From Clostridium lentum (lineage in GTDB: Bacteria; Bacillota; Clostridia; Clostridiales; Clostridiaceae): a stretch of DNA of 64,000 bases. A program made the position numbers and the translations under genes. The notes beneath the pieces are model-generated. The model had not been told where the DNA came from, did no database searches, and worked only from the letters and a program-made list of their open reading frames with translations. This document shows positions 32,840-41,282 of this stretch, piece after piece; position 1 is the first letter of the stretch; each line of letters starts with the position of its first letter. The stretch is taken from NCBI RefSeq assembly GCF_014287815.1, contig NZ_JACOOQ010000001.1, forward strand, positions 62,001 to 126,000, written 5' to 3'.

Positions 32840-34018
32840 TTAATGAAGTTGAAGATCTATAGTTACTATACAATTATAAGTTGGATGAGCTAGTTTTACT
32901 GAGTTTTCTATAGATTCCTTTAAGTTTTCTGATTGAAAGTTATTAGTAAATTCATTTGAATCAACAACTACATCAAAGATAATATTTTTATGTTTTTCAT
33001 CACCAATAACTCTAAAGTCATGATAAGATTTAACTATTGAATATGATTTTAAAACCTCTTCAATATATTTTCTTGTGGATGATATTTCATCAGTATCAAC
33101 AGAAACAGGATCCATATGGACTACTAAATATACACCAAGCTTTTGAGAAATTTCCCTTTCAGCACTATCAATAATATTATGGATAGTCATAATATTGATG
33201 TCAGCAGGGATTTCTGCATGAATTGAAGCCATAATCCTTCCAGGACCATAATTATGAATCACTAAATCATGGACACCGGAAATATGTTCATAAGATAAAA
33301 CCATATCATTTATTTGCTGAACTAACTCAGCATCAGGTGCTTCACCTAGAAGAGGACTGATAGTTTCCTTTATTAAGCTGAAACCTGAATAAATAATAAC
33401 AAGAGCAACTAAAACACCAATATATCCATCAATTGGGAGGCTAGTAAAGTTAGATGCAAAGAAGGAAATCACAACAGTGGTAGAAGTAAATACATCACCT
33501 AAAGCATCGGTTCCAGCAGCTTTAAGAGCTGATGAATTAATTTTGTTGCCTAAATTTTTATTAAATTTTGAAAGCCAAATTTTAAATCCTATGGATATTA
33601 ATAAAAGTAAAAAAGGCATAATTTCAAAGGTTACTGCTTCTGGATTTAATATTTTAGAAAATGAAGTTTTAACAAATTGAAATCCAACCAGCATAACCAT
33701 AAAGGAAACTACAAGAGCTGAAATATACTCAATTCTTCCATGACCAAAAGGATGTTCGGCATCAGCAGGTTTATTGGCCATTTTAAATCCTATAATAGTT
33801 ATTATAGATGAAGCTGCATCTGACAAGTTGTTAAATGCATCAGCAATTATAGCAATAGATCCTGCAAATAATCCTACGAATAATTTAATAAGGAACAGTA
33901 GTGTATTTATAATGATTCCTACTGCTCCACCTAAGTTTCCATAGGCAATTCTAACTTTGTTATCATTAATATCATCATTGTTCTTAATAAATTTTTTAAT
34001 TAGAAAGTTTGATAACAT
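32840..34018 (-). CDS. Cation diffusion facilitator efflux protein
   Basis: A 392-residue CDF transporter that exchanges a divalent metal for protons. Six helices occupy about 25-230. TM2 carries DAFNNLSDAASS with the metal-site Asp residues, followed by the family segment HPFGHGRIEY, and TM5 has the matching GTDALGD. Two cytoplasmic regulatory stretches follow (about 235-310 and 315-390), longer than the single domain of YiiP-like proteins. The extra C-terminal part resembles a second ferredoxin-like domain. GGAGTG precedes the minus-strand start. Metal specificity (Zn, Mn, Fe or Co) is not readable with confidence. Confidence 0.88.
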   Translation of the reverse strand: MLSNFLIKKFIKNNDDINDNKVRIAYGNLGGAVGIIINTLLFLIKLFVGLFAGSIAIIADAFNNLSDAASSIITIIGFKMANKPADAEHPFGHGRIEYISALVVSFMVMLVGFQFVKTSFSKILNPEAVTFEIMPFLLLLISIGFKIWLSKFNKNLGNKINSSALKAAGTDALGDVFTSTTVVISFFASNFTSLPIDGYIGVLVALVIIYSGFSLIKETISPLLGEAPDAELVQQINDMVLSYEHISGVHDLVIHNYGPGRIMASIHAEIPADINIMTIHNIIDSAEREISQKLGVYLVVHMDPVSVDTDEISSTRKYIEEVLKSYSIVKSYHDFRVIGDEKHKNIIFDVVVDSNEFTNNFQSENLKESIENSVKLAHPTYNCIVTIDLQLH

Positions 34019-34180
34019 AAATCACACTCCACTTTTAGATTTATTATTTAATATAATAATAAACTACATTAAATGATTAAAAAGTACAAGCTTTATTATA
34101 ATTTCCTATATTGTGGAATAAATTAAAATAGTTTATATTATAGAGTATATCCAAGTTAATAAAAAAGGGGTTTGAAATAT

Positions 34181-35476
34181 ATGGAAAGAAAACAAGCAAA
34201 AGATTTATTGGATTTTATATATAACAGTCCAACAGCATTTCATGCTGTAGAAACTGTTAAAAAGATTTTAGATGAAAATGGATTTAGACAAATTAAAGAA
34301 AGTGATAAGTGGCATTTAAAAAGTAGAGATAAATATTATGTAATAAAAAATGATTCTTCTATCATGGCTTTTATAGTAGGAGATGAAAAGATAGAAGAAA
34401 CAGGTTTAAGATTAATAGGAGCACATACAGATGCACCAGGTTTTAGAGTTAAACCAAATCCTCAAATGATTTCTGAAGGAAAATACGTTAAGCTTAATAC
34501 TGAAATGTACGGAGGACCAATAATCAGTACTTGGTATGATAGACCTCTAGCTTTAGCTGGAAAGGTTGCTATAAAAGGAGCATCTCCATTAAAGCCAGAA
34601 ACAAGATTAGTTAATATAAATAAGCCAATGATGATAATACCTAATATAGCTATTCATATGAATAGAGAAGTAAATGATGGTTATAAATACAACAAGCAAG
34701 TTGATACTTTACCTTTATTAGGTTTAATAAATGAGAAATTAGAAAACAAAGATTACTTAATGAATATATTAGCAGCAGAATTAAATGTAAACAAAGAAGA
34801 TATATTACATTTTGAGCTTATGCCATATGAATATGAAAAAGGAACATTAATAGGAATGAACGAAGAAATGATTTCTTCAGGAAGGCTTGATGATTTATGG
34901 ATGGTATATGCAGGTTTAGTAGCATTACTAGATAGCAGAGATAATGCAGCAACTAAAGTATTAATATGTGTGGATAATGAAGAAATAGGAAGCTTAAGTG
35001 CTCAAGGAGCTAATTCAACATTATTAAATAACTTACTTGAAAGACTTACAATGGGACTTGGTAAGAATAGAGAAGAGTACTATAGAGCACTATCAAACTC
35101 AATAATGATTTCTGCAGATTTAGCCCATGCTGTTCATCCAAACCTTGGTGATAAAGCAGATCCAACTAACAGACCAGTATTAGAAGGTGGTCCAGTTTTA
35201 AAGATAGCAGCAGCAGGAAGCTATAGTACAGATAGCTTTAATGGAGCTGTATTTGCTGAAGTATGTAAGGCAGCAAATGTTCCATTCCAAAAGTTTGTTA
35301 ATAGATCAGACTTAAGAGGAGGAACTACCATTGGTCCTGTTACAGCAGCAAACTTAACAATACCAGTAATAGATATGGGAGCACCACTTATTGGAATGCA
35401 CTCAATCAGAGAACTAGCAACAGTAAAAGACAATACGTACACAATAAAAGCATTTACAGAGTTTTTCTCACTATAA
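34181..35476 (+). CDS. M18 family aminopeptidase
   Basis: A 431-residue zinc aminopeptidase of the M18 family (aspartyl aminopeptidase-like, ApeB group). Metal-site segments are GAHTDAPGFRVKP (His and Asp near 87-89), CVDNEEIGS with the catalytic and metal Glu pair, SADLAHAVHPN, and a late GMHSIRE His. I use ATG 34181 because AAGGGG is about ten bases upstream; an in-frame TTG at 34172 sits too close to it. It is transcribed alone, with a terminator directly after. Confidence 0.92.
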   Translation: MERKQAKDLLDFIYNSPTAFHAVETVKKILDENGFRQIKESDKWHLKSRDKYYVIKNDSSIMAFIVGDEKIEETGLRLIGAHTDAPGFRVKPNPQMISEGKYVKLNTEMYGGPIISTWYDRPLALAGKVAIKGASPLKPETRLVNINKPMMIIPNIAIHMNREVNDGYKYNKQVDTLPLLGLINEKLENKDYLMNILAAELNVNKEDILHFELMPYEYEKGTLIGMNEEMISSGRLDDLWMVYAGLVALLDSRDNAATKVLICVDNEEIGSLSAQGANSTLLNNLLERLTMGLGKNREEYYRALSNSIMISADLAHAVHPNLGDKADPTNRPVLEGGPVLKIAAAGSYSTDSFNGAVFAEVCKAANVPFQKFVNRSDLRGGTTIGPVTAANLTIPVIDMGAPLIGMHSIRELATVKDNTYTIKAFTEFFSL

Positions 35477-35484
35477 TAACTTGT

Positions 35485-35522
35485 AAAAAGGAATCCCTGG
35501 TTTTTTTAGGGGTTCCTTTTTT
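35485..35522. terminator. Terminator between the M18 and prepilin genes
   Basis: AAAAAGGAATCCC and GGGGTTCCTTTTTT form a stem with a T-rich loop and a T-run. It lies between convergent genes and can serve both. Confidence 0.8.
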
Positions 35523-35528
35523 ATGAAG

Positions 35529-35957
35529 TTATTCATCAGTAGATATAGGAGAAACTGATTTAAATGTACCGTTATCATTTAAAGTAATATCATTTTCTTC
35601 AGTATTAACAATACTATAACAATTTTCAATACTTGTGTTACTTAGTTTATTAACATCTTTATCTTCTAATAAATCAGAACCAGAAGCAAAAGTATTTACT
35701 GTTGTCTCAAGGGTATAACTGTTAGTTGATTTTACTTTAGTTGCTTCATAAGCAGTAACTACATTTTTTGCTTGATTAATTACAGCAACTTTCTTTGATT
35801 CATTTATATATCCTGTAAAGGAAGGTGTTAAAGCAGCAGCTAATATGGCAATTATAGCAATAACAACTATAAGCTCAATTAAAGTAAAAGCAGATTTCTT
35901 TTGTTTATTACTAATAGTATTTAATTTTGAGTCCAAGTCTTTATTTATATTGATCAT
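35529..35957 (-). CDS. Orphan type IV prepilin-like protein
   Basis: A 142-residue protein with the class III signal: a 23-residue basic leader, then FTLIELIVVIAIIAILAAAL with Glu at +5 of the mature protein. The residue before the cut site is Ala23, not the usual Gly, so processing by PilD-type peptidase may be altered. The mature part is Ser/Thr/Asn-rich with one cysteine. No other pilus or type II secretion genes lie nearby, so it depends on machinery elsewhere or is a relic. AGGAG precedes the ATG on the minus strand. Confidence 0.85.
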   Translation of the reverse strand: MININKDLDSKLNTISNKQKKSAFTLIELIVVIAIIAILAAALTPSFTGYINESKKVAVINQAKNVVTAYEATKVKSTNSYTLETTVNTFASGSDLLEDKDVNKLSNTSIENCYSIVNTEENDITLNDNGTFKSVSPISTDE

Positions 35958-36218
35958 CGTTATGCACTCCTTTCTTAATTTTTATTTGTTGCACAACATA
36001 TCTCAAAGTATTACGTAAATTTTTTAAATTATACCTGAGGACAAGATAAAAGTTTTCGACAAAGTTTTATTTAATAGTTAAAAGAATATATAAGAAAATA
36101 GATGATAAATTTAGTGGTGATGATATTTCATTACATGATGGGCTTTTTTCCATAGAATTTGTAGAATAGAACAATTCTTAAAAAGAAATCTAAAAAAAGT
36201 ATAAAAAATTTAAATATC

Positions 36219-37017
36219 ATGAATAATTTTAATTATAAAATGGGAAAAATATTAATAGGAGATGATGTTATTAAAGAAGATTTATATTTCTTTAATGGAT
36301 ATGGAGGTTTTGATAATTACTCTATGAGCTATAAAATTAAGCTAAGGGATTTTATTACAACTCCAGCTCCATGGATTAATGTCATTTCCAACGAGGATTT
36401 TGGGTTTCATGTTTCCGAGAGTGGTTCAGCTTATACTTGGTGTCAAAACAGCAGAGAAAACAAGTTGACCTCTTGGAGCAATGATTGGATTGTAGATCCT
36501 TTGAGTGAAGCTTTATATATAAGAGATGATGGTGCAAGAAAGTATTTCAGTATCACACCAGAGCCTGTTAGAGATGAAGATGTATACGATATTGAGCATG
36601 GTTTCGGATATTCTATTTTTAAACATACTGCAAATAATATTAGTGGTGAACTTACAATGTTTTGCCCTAAAGATAAGAAATTAAAGCTATGTAAAGTGCT
36701 TCTTGAGAACAAATCATTGGAGGGTAAAGGACTGACTCTATTTTACTACAGTTCAATGGTGCTTGGAGTTTATAGCTATAAAAGTGCTAAATATATTAGC
36801 ACCAATATAGAAGAAAACTTCATTTATGCCCAAAATCCTTTTAATAAGTATTTTTATAAAAATAAAACCTATCTAACTATTTTAGATTGTGAAGCATATG
36901 GTTTTAGAGAACAGTTACAAGATTCTATGTCATTAGGAATTTTAGATTCTATGGCTTCCTTATGTTATTATTGAGTATATAAAATCTACTGGTGATTATT
37001 CCGTTTTAATTAGATGA
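36219..37017 (+). pseudogene. Remnant of a GH94-type glucan phosphorylase
   Basis: The frame from 36219 to 36974 (251 codons) matches the N-terminal part of GH94 proteins (beta-1,2-oligoglucan phosphorylase or cyclic glucan synthase type). It shows YFFNGYGGFD, TPAPWINVISN, WCQNSRENKLTSWSNDW and HGFGYSIFKHT. It then jumps to AYGFREQLQDSMSL, which in the family lies hundreds of residues later, so a large internal deletion has occurred. A +1 frame continues homologous sequence (EYIKSTGDYSVL, 36973-37008) before stops. No ribosome site precedes the ATG. The gene is dead, and most of the catalytic domain is missing. Confidence 0.85.
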
Positions 37018-37071
37018 TGATATAATCCCAAAAAGTCCTGGTAAAAATGAAATAAAGGTTTTCTTTTAAAA

Positions 37072-37114
37072 AAGGAGCTGTACACTAATTATTTAGTGCC
37101 ACAGCCCCTTTTTC
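37072..37114 (+). terminator. Terminator after the GH94 remnant
   Basis: GGAGCTGTACACTAA pairs imperfectly with TTTAGTGCCACAGCCCC and is followed by TTTTT. It shares the GGCTGT...ACTAA consensus with the elements at 11223 and 52961. Confidence 0.75.
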
Positions 37115-37207
37115 TTATGGAAGCTAAAATAATATTTAATGTTTATTATTTTGTTTAGATTCTCTTTCTATTTTTTCTAAATCAGTAAATTTATTTTCAA
37201 GTATTAC

Positions 37208-37417
37208 TTATTCTAATTCGTCATCAGAGTCCTCTAACATAGGGCTATTAGTATAATCAAATTCCATATATGAAATATTATTTACTACGATAGGATCCTC
37301 TGCAGGATTAGGTAAAATAGTGTCTATTCCTTCAGGAGATTTACTTATTAAGCTTTCCTCAGAAGGTTCATACCAACTTCGTAAATTAGGTAAATAAGGT
37401 TTGTTTTTTTTTGTCAT
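37208..37417 (-). CDS. Small acidic hypothetical protein, 69 residues
   Basis: A 69-residue, Pro/Glu/Asp-rich, probably disordered protein beginning MTKKNKPYLPNLRSWYEP and ending in LEDSDDELE. AAAGGGTGAT precedes the ATG at normal spacing. I recognise no family. The same frame stays open for 22 codons after the TAA and encodes a Lys/Glu helix (LENKFTDLEKIERES), so a nonsense change may have shortened it from about 92 residues. It has no membrane segment or cysteine. Confidence 0.5.
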   Translation of the reverse strand: MTKKNKPYLPNLRSWYEPSEESLISKSPEGIDTILPNPAEDPIVVNNISYMEFDYTNSPMLEDSDDELE

Positions 37418-37553
37418 AAAAATTAATCACCCTTTCTTTTCTTTAATAATATTAATATTATTTGAAGCATTAAAAAATATATACCTGGGGTTTATTGCAA
37501 TAAATTTTATTTAAAGCTAAATTAAAAGATTTTGTTAATTATGAGGTGAAAAT

Positions 37554-38492
37554 ATGTATCCAATAAGATTTGAAAATCTATACTTTGAAAAAATATGGGG
37601 AGGAAGAGATTTTAAAGCAATAAGAGATAATTTACCAGAAGGAAATATTGGGGAAAGTTGGGATATAGCGTGTCATAGACATGGGGTGAGTATTGTTATT
37701 AATGGATATCTAAAAGGACAAACTTTACAAGAAATAATAGAAGAATATGGACATGATTTAGTGGGAAGTAAAGTAGGTGTTGAAAAGTTTCCATTGTTAG
37801 TTAAGTTAATTAATTCAAGAGAAAAATTATCTGTTCAAGTTCATCCAGGAGATGAATATGCTATGAAGAATGAAAATGAGTTAGGAAAGACAGAAGCATG
37901 GTATGTTATAGATGCAAAACCAAATGCAAAATTAATTGTTGGAACTAAAAATTGTACTAAGAAAGAGTTTGAAAAAGCTATAGAAGAAAATCGAACAGAG
38001 GATTATTTAAATGTAATAGATGTAAAAAAAGGTGATGCATTTTTAATAAATAGTGGAATGGTACATGCTATATGTGAGGGGTTGATTATAGCAGAAATTC
38101 AACAAAATAGTGATGTTACTTATAGGGTATATGATTATGGAAGACAGAGGGAGCTTCATGTAAAAAAATCATTAGATGTAATTGATTTTAATTTAAAAGC
38201 AGAAAATTTATCTAATAGTAAAATTGAAGAATTTGAAAAAATTGACAAAGTGAAATTGTGTAAAAATAAATATTTTGCAATGGACAAAATTAATATTCAA
38301 AATAAATATATTAGCAGTAGTGAAAAAGAAAGATTTCATATAATTACTTGCGTAGATGGAGAAGGTAGTATAAGCGGAGGTAGTATTTCAGAAGAAATTA
38401 AAATAGGAGATAGTATACTTATTCCAGCAAATTTAGGTCAGTATGAAATTGTGGGCAATATTTCAGTTTTAAGAAGCTATGTTACTATATAA
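37554..38492 (+). CDS. manA: Class I mannose-6-phosphate isomerase
   Basis: A 312-residue zinc-dependent cupin enzyme interconverting mannose-6-phosphate and fructose-6-phosphate. Family segments in order are IWGGRDF (about 15-21), GESWDIACH, LSVQVHPGDEYA with zinc-site residues (about 97-108), GKTEAWYVIDAKPNA, and SGMVHAIC. It belongs to the short Bacillus ManA/Pmi form. GAGGTGA precedes the ATG. It is a single gene and could feed mannose into central metabolism or supply mannose-6-phosphate for glycan precursors. Confidence 0.92.
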   Translation: MYPIRFENLYFEKIWGGRDFKAIRDNLPEGNIGESWDIACHRHGVSIVINGYLKGQTLQEIIEEYGHDLVGSKVGVEKFPLLVKLINSREKLSVQVHPGDEYAMKNENELGKTEAWYVIDAKPNAKLIVGTKNCTKKEFEKAIEENRTEDYLNVIDVKKGDAFLINSGMVHAICEGLIIAEIQQNSDVTYRVYDYGRQRELHVKKSLDVIDFNLKAENLSNSKIEEFEKIDKVKLCKNKYFAMDKINIQNKYISSSEKERFHIITCVDGEGSISGGSISEEIKIGDSILIPANLGQYEIVGNISVLRSYVTI

Positions 38493-38558
38493 AATTTAAA
38501 TTTTAATAGCAATAATTACAGAAAAGAAACTATTATTTTTAGTATTTCTTTAGTTGAA

Positions 38559-38597
38559 AAGATATTTGGAAAAATATCTGTAGTACTTTTTTGTTTA
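38559..38597 (+). terminator. Probable terminator of manA
   Basis: AGATATTT and AATATCT form a short stem followed, after a few bases, by ACTTTTTTG. Confidence 0.4.
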
Positions 38598-38693
38598 AGT
38601 TAAAGCTATTCTTTAATGTGTATAATATACAGTAAATGGTAATAAATAAAATGTAATAGAAATATATTTATAAAGAAATAAGGGGTGAATAAA

Positions 38694-39614
38694 ATGAATT
38701 CTGAGTTAAAGACAAATGTAAATGTAAAAAGCGTATTTAGTAGAGTTGGACTAGCAGCAGCGGTGCTGGGGGTTGTTGTTAATTTGGTACAAATGCTAAT
38801 AATCACAATATTTAATATGGTTAATCCTGCTTTTGAAAGCAATGGTTGGTTTAGATATTTACTTATAGCAGTAAGTTTTTATTTAATAGGATTTCCTCTA
38901 TGTTGTTTGATACTTAAAGGCATTCCAGATGGACACAAAAGAGAAGAAGAAAGTTTAACCTTTGGTGGTTTCATTAAGTTCTTTTTAATTTCCTATTTTG
39001 TAATGGTATTATTAAATTTATTTACTATGGGATTTATATTGGTAGTAGGAAAAGTAAAAGGAGCAGATGTAGTAAATCCATTGGAAGGAGTTATTTCTAA
39101 TAGTAGTATTTGGGCTACTATAATTTTTGCAGGAATATTATCACCAATAATTGAAGAAATTTTATTTAGAGGAGTAATGCTTAATAAGCTTAGAACTTAT
39201 GGAGATAAGATAGCAATAATAACTACAGCTTTGTTATTTGGTTTATTTCATGAGAATTTTTCTCAATTCTTCTATGCAGTAGGTCTTGGAGTAGTATTTG
39301 CGTATGTTACTTTAAAGACAGGAACAATTAAATACTCCATTGGACTTCATATTATGATAAATATGATGGGAAGTGTTATAGGCACAAAAGTACTTAGCAG
39401 TAATACTGCTACAATGATTTTTGGTGTTGTAGTATGGGTATTTGTAATAGCTGGATTAATTTTATTTATTAAAGATTTTAAGAAGATGTCATTATTACCT
39501 GGTGAAGTGACCATTGAAAAGGGGGATGTAGTAAGTGAAACATGGTTAAATATGGGGATGATGATAAATCTTATAATAAGTTTATCTTTAATGATTTATA
39601 TCCTACTTGTGTAA
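38694..39614 (+). CDS. CPBP family intramembrane metalloprotease
   Basis: A 306-residue membrane protein of the CPBP (Rce1/ABI) family. About eight helices carry the motifs EEILFRGVML (about 155-164), FGLFHENFSQFF (about 184-195) and a later HIMINMM His/Asn; together these form the Glu-Glu-His-His active site. Members cleave within membranes; in bacteria some act in bacteriocin immunity or stress signalling. I chose ATG 38694, seven bases after AGGGGTG; GTG 38685 lies within that ribosome site. Single-gene unit with terminator at 39644. Confidence 0.88.
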   Translation: MNSELKTNVNVKSVFSRVGLAAAVLGVVVNLVQMLIITIFNMVNPAFESNGWFRYLLIAVSFYLIGFPLCCLILKGIPDGHKREEESLTFGGFIKFFLISYFVMVLLNLFTMGFILVVGKVKGADVVNPLEGVISNSSIWATIIFAGILSPIIEEILFRGVMLNKLRTYGDKIAIITTALLFGLFHENFSQFFYAVGLGVVFAYVTLKTGTIKYSIGLHIMINMMGSVIGTKVLSSNTATMIFGVVVWVFVIAGLILFIKDFKKMSLLPGEVTIEKGDVVSETWLNMGMMINLIISLSLMIYILLV

Positions 39615-39643
39615 GGATATTCTTATAATAAAGCTTAAAAGTA

Positions 39644-39678
39644 AGTGGGGTTGTATTTAATATGCCTCACTTTTTTAT
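39644..39678 (+). terminator. Terminator after the CPBP gene
   Basis: AAGTGGGG-type left arm and CCTCACTT right arm form a stem of about 9 bp with one mismatch, followed by TTTTTTATA. The remaining bases to 39906 hold no supported gene, only an AT-rich TATAAT near 39837 as a possible -10 for the next gene. Confidence 0.65.
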
Positions 39679-39906
39679 ATAAATTATAAGTAGATAAGTT
39701 TTAATTAAGATACGATGAAAGTATAAAGATGAATAGTATAGTGGGAAAAATTAATGGTGATATAGAATATTTGAATACTTTAATTATAGAGAATCATTAA
39801 AAGTTGAAATAACTTGAAAAAATATATAAAAGATGATATAATAAAAACTCCTTTAAAAATACGAATGAAAAATTGATACTTAATAGAAATATTTGGAGGT
39901 TTATCA

Positions 39907-40509
39907 ATGCCAACAAGAATTGCAATTCTAGGAGGACCTAGATGTGGTAAGACAACTTTAATACAACAATTATATGTAGATTTAAAAATTAGAGATTTAG
40001 ATGTAGGTGTTGCTACAGAGTATAGTACAGATTACTTAAGAGATAAAGGTATGATTGAAACTATTTCTGAGCAATATGGAATATATTTAGGGCAATTACA
40101 CCTAGAAAAAAGCTTAGATTGTCACCAGTACGCTATTACAGATTATGCAACTTTCGTTCCATATATTTATGGAAGATTAATGCTTGGAGATAAGATAAGA
40201 AGTAAAAAGGAAATTGAAATTTTAAATGATTTATATAGTTTAGCAATAAGAGATTTACCTCAATATGATTACATATTCTTTGTTCCAAGAGAATTTGGAT
40301 ATAAGAAAGATGGAGTTAGGTGGCAAGATGAAGAAGTTGCTAAGGCAGTAGATAAAGCTATATTAGGGTTCTTAGATGCTGAAAATGTTAAATATTCAGT
40401 AATTACTGGTTCAACTAAAGAAAGATCTGAAGCAATCATGAAAATAGTTGGAATAAACAATCCAGTTGTTCAGCCAATAAAGTTAACAGAAGTTAAAAAC
40501 GCTAAGTAA
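39907..40509 (+). CDS. Orphan P-loop NTPase (AAA_28/NadR-kinase-like)
   Basis: A 200-residue soluble P-loop protein. Walker A is GGPRCGKTT (about 9-17). A Walker-B-like YDYIFFVPREFGY (about 117-129) follows a helical insert with YGRLMLGDKI. The fold resembles the nicotinamide riboside kinase-like AAA_28 group, but I see no specific substrate motif, so no function is assigned. GGAGG precedes the ATG at normal spacing. It is transcribed alone between terminators. Confidence 0.7.
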   Translation: MPTRIAILGGPRCGKTTLIQQLYVDLKIRDLDVGVATEYSTDYLRDKGMIETISEQYGIYLGQLHLEKSLDCHQYAITDYATFVPYIYGRLMLGDKIRSKKEIEILNDLYSLAIRDLPQYDYIFFVPREFGYKKDGVRWQDEEVAKAVDKAILGFLDAENVKYSVITGSTKERSEAIMKIVGINNPVVQPIKLTEVKNAK

Positions 40510-40538
40510 TATTTTTTAATATTATACATATATTATAG

Positions 40539-40588
40539 GGAAGTAGGTTTAGCTTGATAAATGGACAAGCTACTCCTATTTTATTTTA
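40539..40588 (+). terminator. Terminator of the P-loop NTPase gene
   Basis: AGTAGGTTTAGCTTG and CAAGCTACTCCT form an imperfect stem, followed by ATTTTATTTTATTT. Confidence 0.5.
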
Positions 40589-40703
40589 TTTAAAAATGAA
40601 TAATTAATAGAGATTGATGAGGATTCTATTTAATTATGTATTTAAAGCAAATCCATTAAAGCTTATAACAATTCATAATTTTCCATTGTAAATTAATTTA
40701 AAC

Positions 40704-40756
40704 TTGTGTTTAAAAGTTTATTGTTATATAATACATAGTATGCTATGTATTATATA
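40704..40756 (+). promoter_or_regulatory. Promoter with overlapping MarR palindrome (operator 1)
   Basis: TTGTGT (40704) and TATAAT (40727) are 17 bases apart. A perfect 14-bp inverted repeat, TATATAATACATAG-N4-CTATGTATTATATA (40725-40756), covers the -10 and start region, just before the marR ribosome site. This fits autorepression. Confidence 0.8.
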
Positions 40757-40768
40757 GGGAGAGAAACA

Positions 40769-41212
40769 ATGAAGAAGGCTAGAGTAGATGCTCATGTTGG
40801 GCTCTTAATTAAATTTCTTAACAATTCTATAACTAATGAAATTAATAGAAATCTTTTAAAATTTAATTTGACAGCAACACAACATGAAGTATTAGTATAT
40901 ATTTTGAAAAATGAAAATAAGAGAGATGTATTTCAAAAAGATGTTGAAAAACATTTAAAATTAACTAATCCTACTATTACAGGAATAATAAAAAGACTAG
41001 AAGAAAAAGGGATGATAGTTAGGTGTGCTAGTACTGGTGATGCTAGATGTAAGTGTTTGCATGTTACAGAAGAGGGTCATAATATATTACATAAATGCTT
41101 TCATCAAGGAATACTTAGTGTTGAAGCAAAGCTTGTAAAAAATATATCTGAAAAAGATCAGGTATTACTAAAAGAACTATTATATAAAGCATTAAAAAAT
41201 TTAGAGGAGTAA
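40769..41212 (+). CDS. MarR family transcriptional regulator
   Basis: A 147-residue winged-helix regulator. The N-terminal dimerisation helix is followed by the winged-helix core (about 35-105): VEKHLKLTNPTITGIIKRLEEKGMI is the recognition helix region and STGDARCKCLHVTEEG the wing, which carries the MarR-type D-x-R-x-K pattern. I choose ATG 40769, eight bases after GGGAGAG; a start at 40745 would lie inside the operator palindrome. It leads an operon-like array with the two ABC exporter genes, whose own leader carries the same operator half-sites. The inducer is unknown; two Cys residues sit in the wing. Confidence 0.9.
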   Translation: MKKARVDAHVGLLIKFLNNSITNEINRNLLKFNLTATQHEVLVYILKNENKRDVFQKDVEKHLKLTNPTITGIIKRLEEKGMIVRCASTGDARCKCLHVTEEGHNILHKCFHQGILSVEAKLVKNISEKDQVLLKELLYKALKNLEE

Positions 41213-41228
41213 TCCTCTTTAATTTTAA

Positions 41229-41254
41229 TATTATACATAGCTAACTATGTAATT
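41229..41254 (+). promoter_or_regulatory. MarR operator 2 before the ABC exporter genes
   Basis: TACATAG-CTAA-CTATGTA repeats the core of operator 1 (ACATAG-N4-CTATGT, same 4-nt spacing) 29 bp before the exporter start codon. Confidence 0.75.
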
Positions 41255-41282
41255 ACAAAATTTATTTAAAGAGGTGAAGAAA

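Noticed and set aside
39729..39800. 23-codon plus-strand ORF between the CPBP and P-loop genes
   Set aside because: No ribosome site, very short, and AT-rich intergenic DNA makes such frames common.
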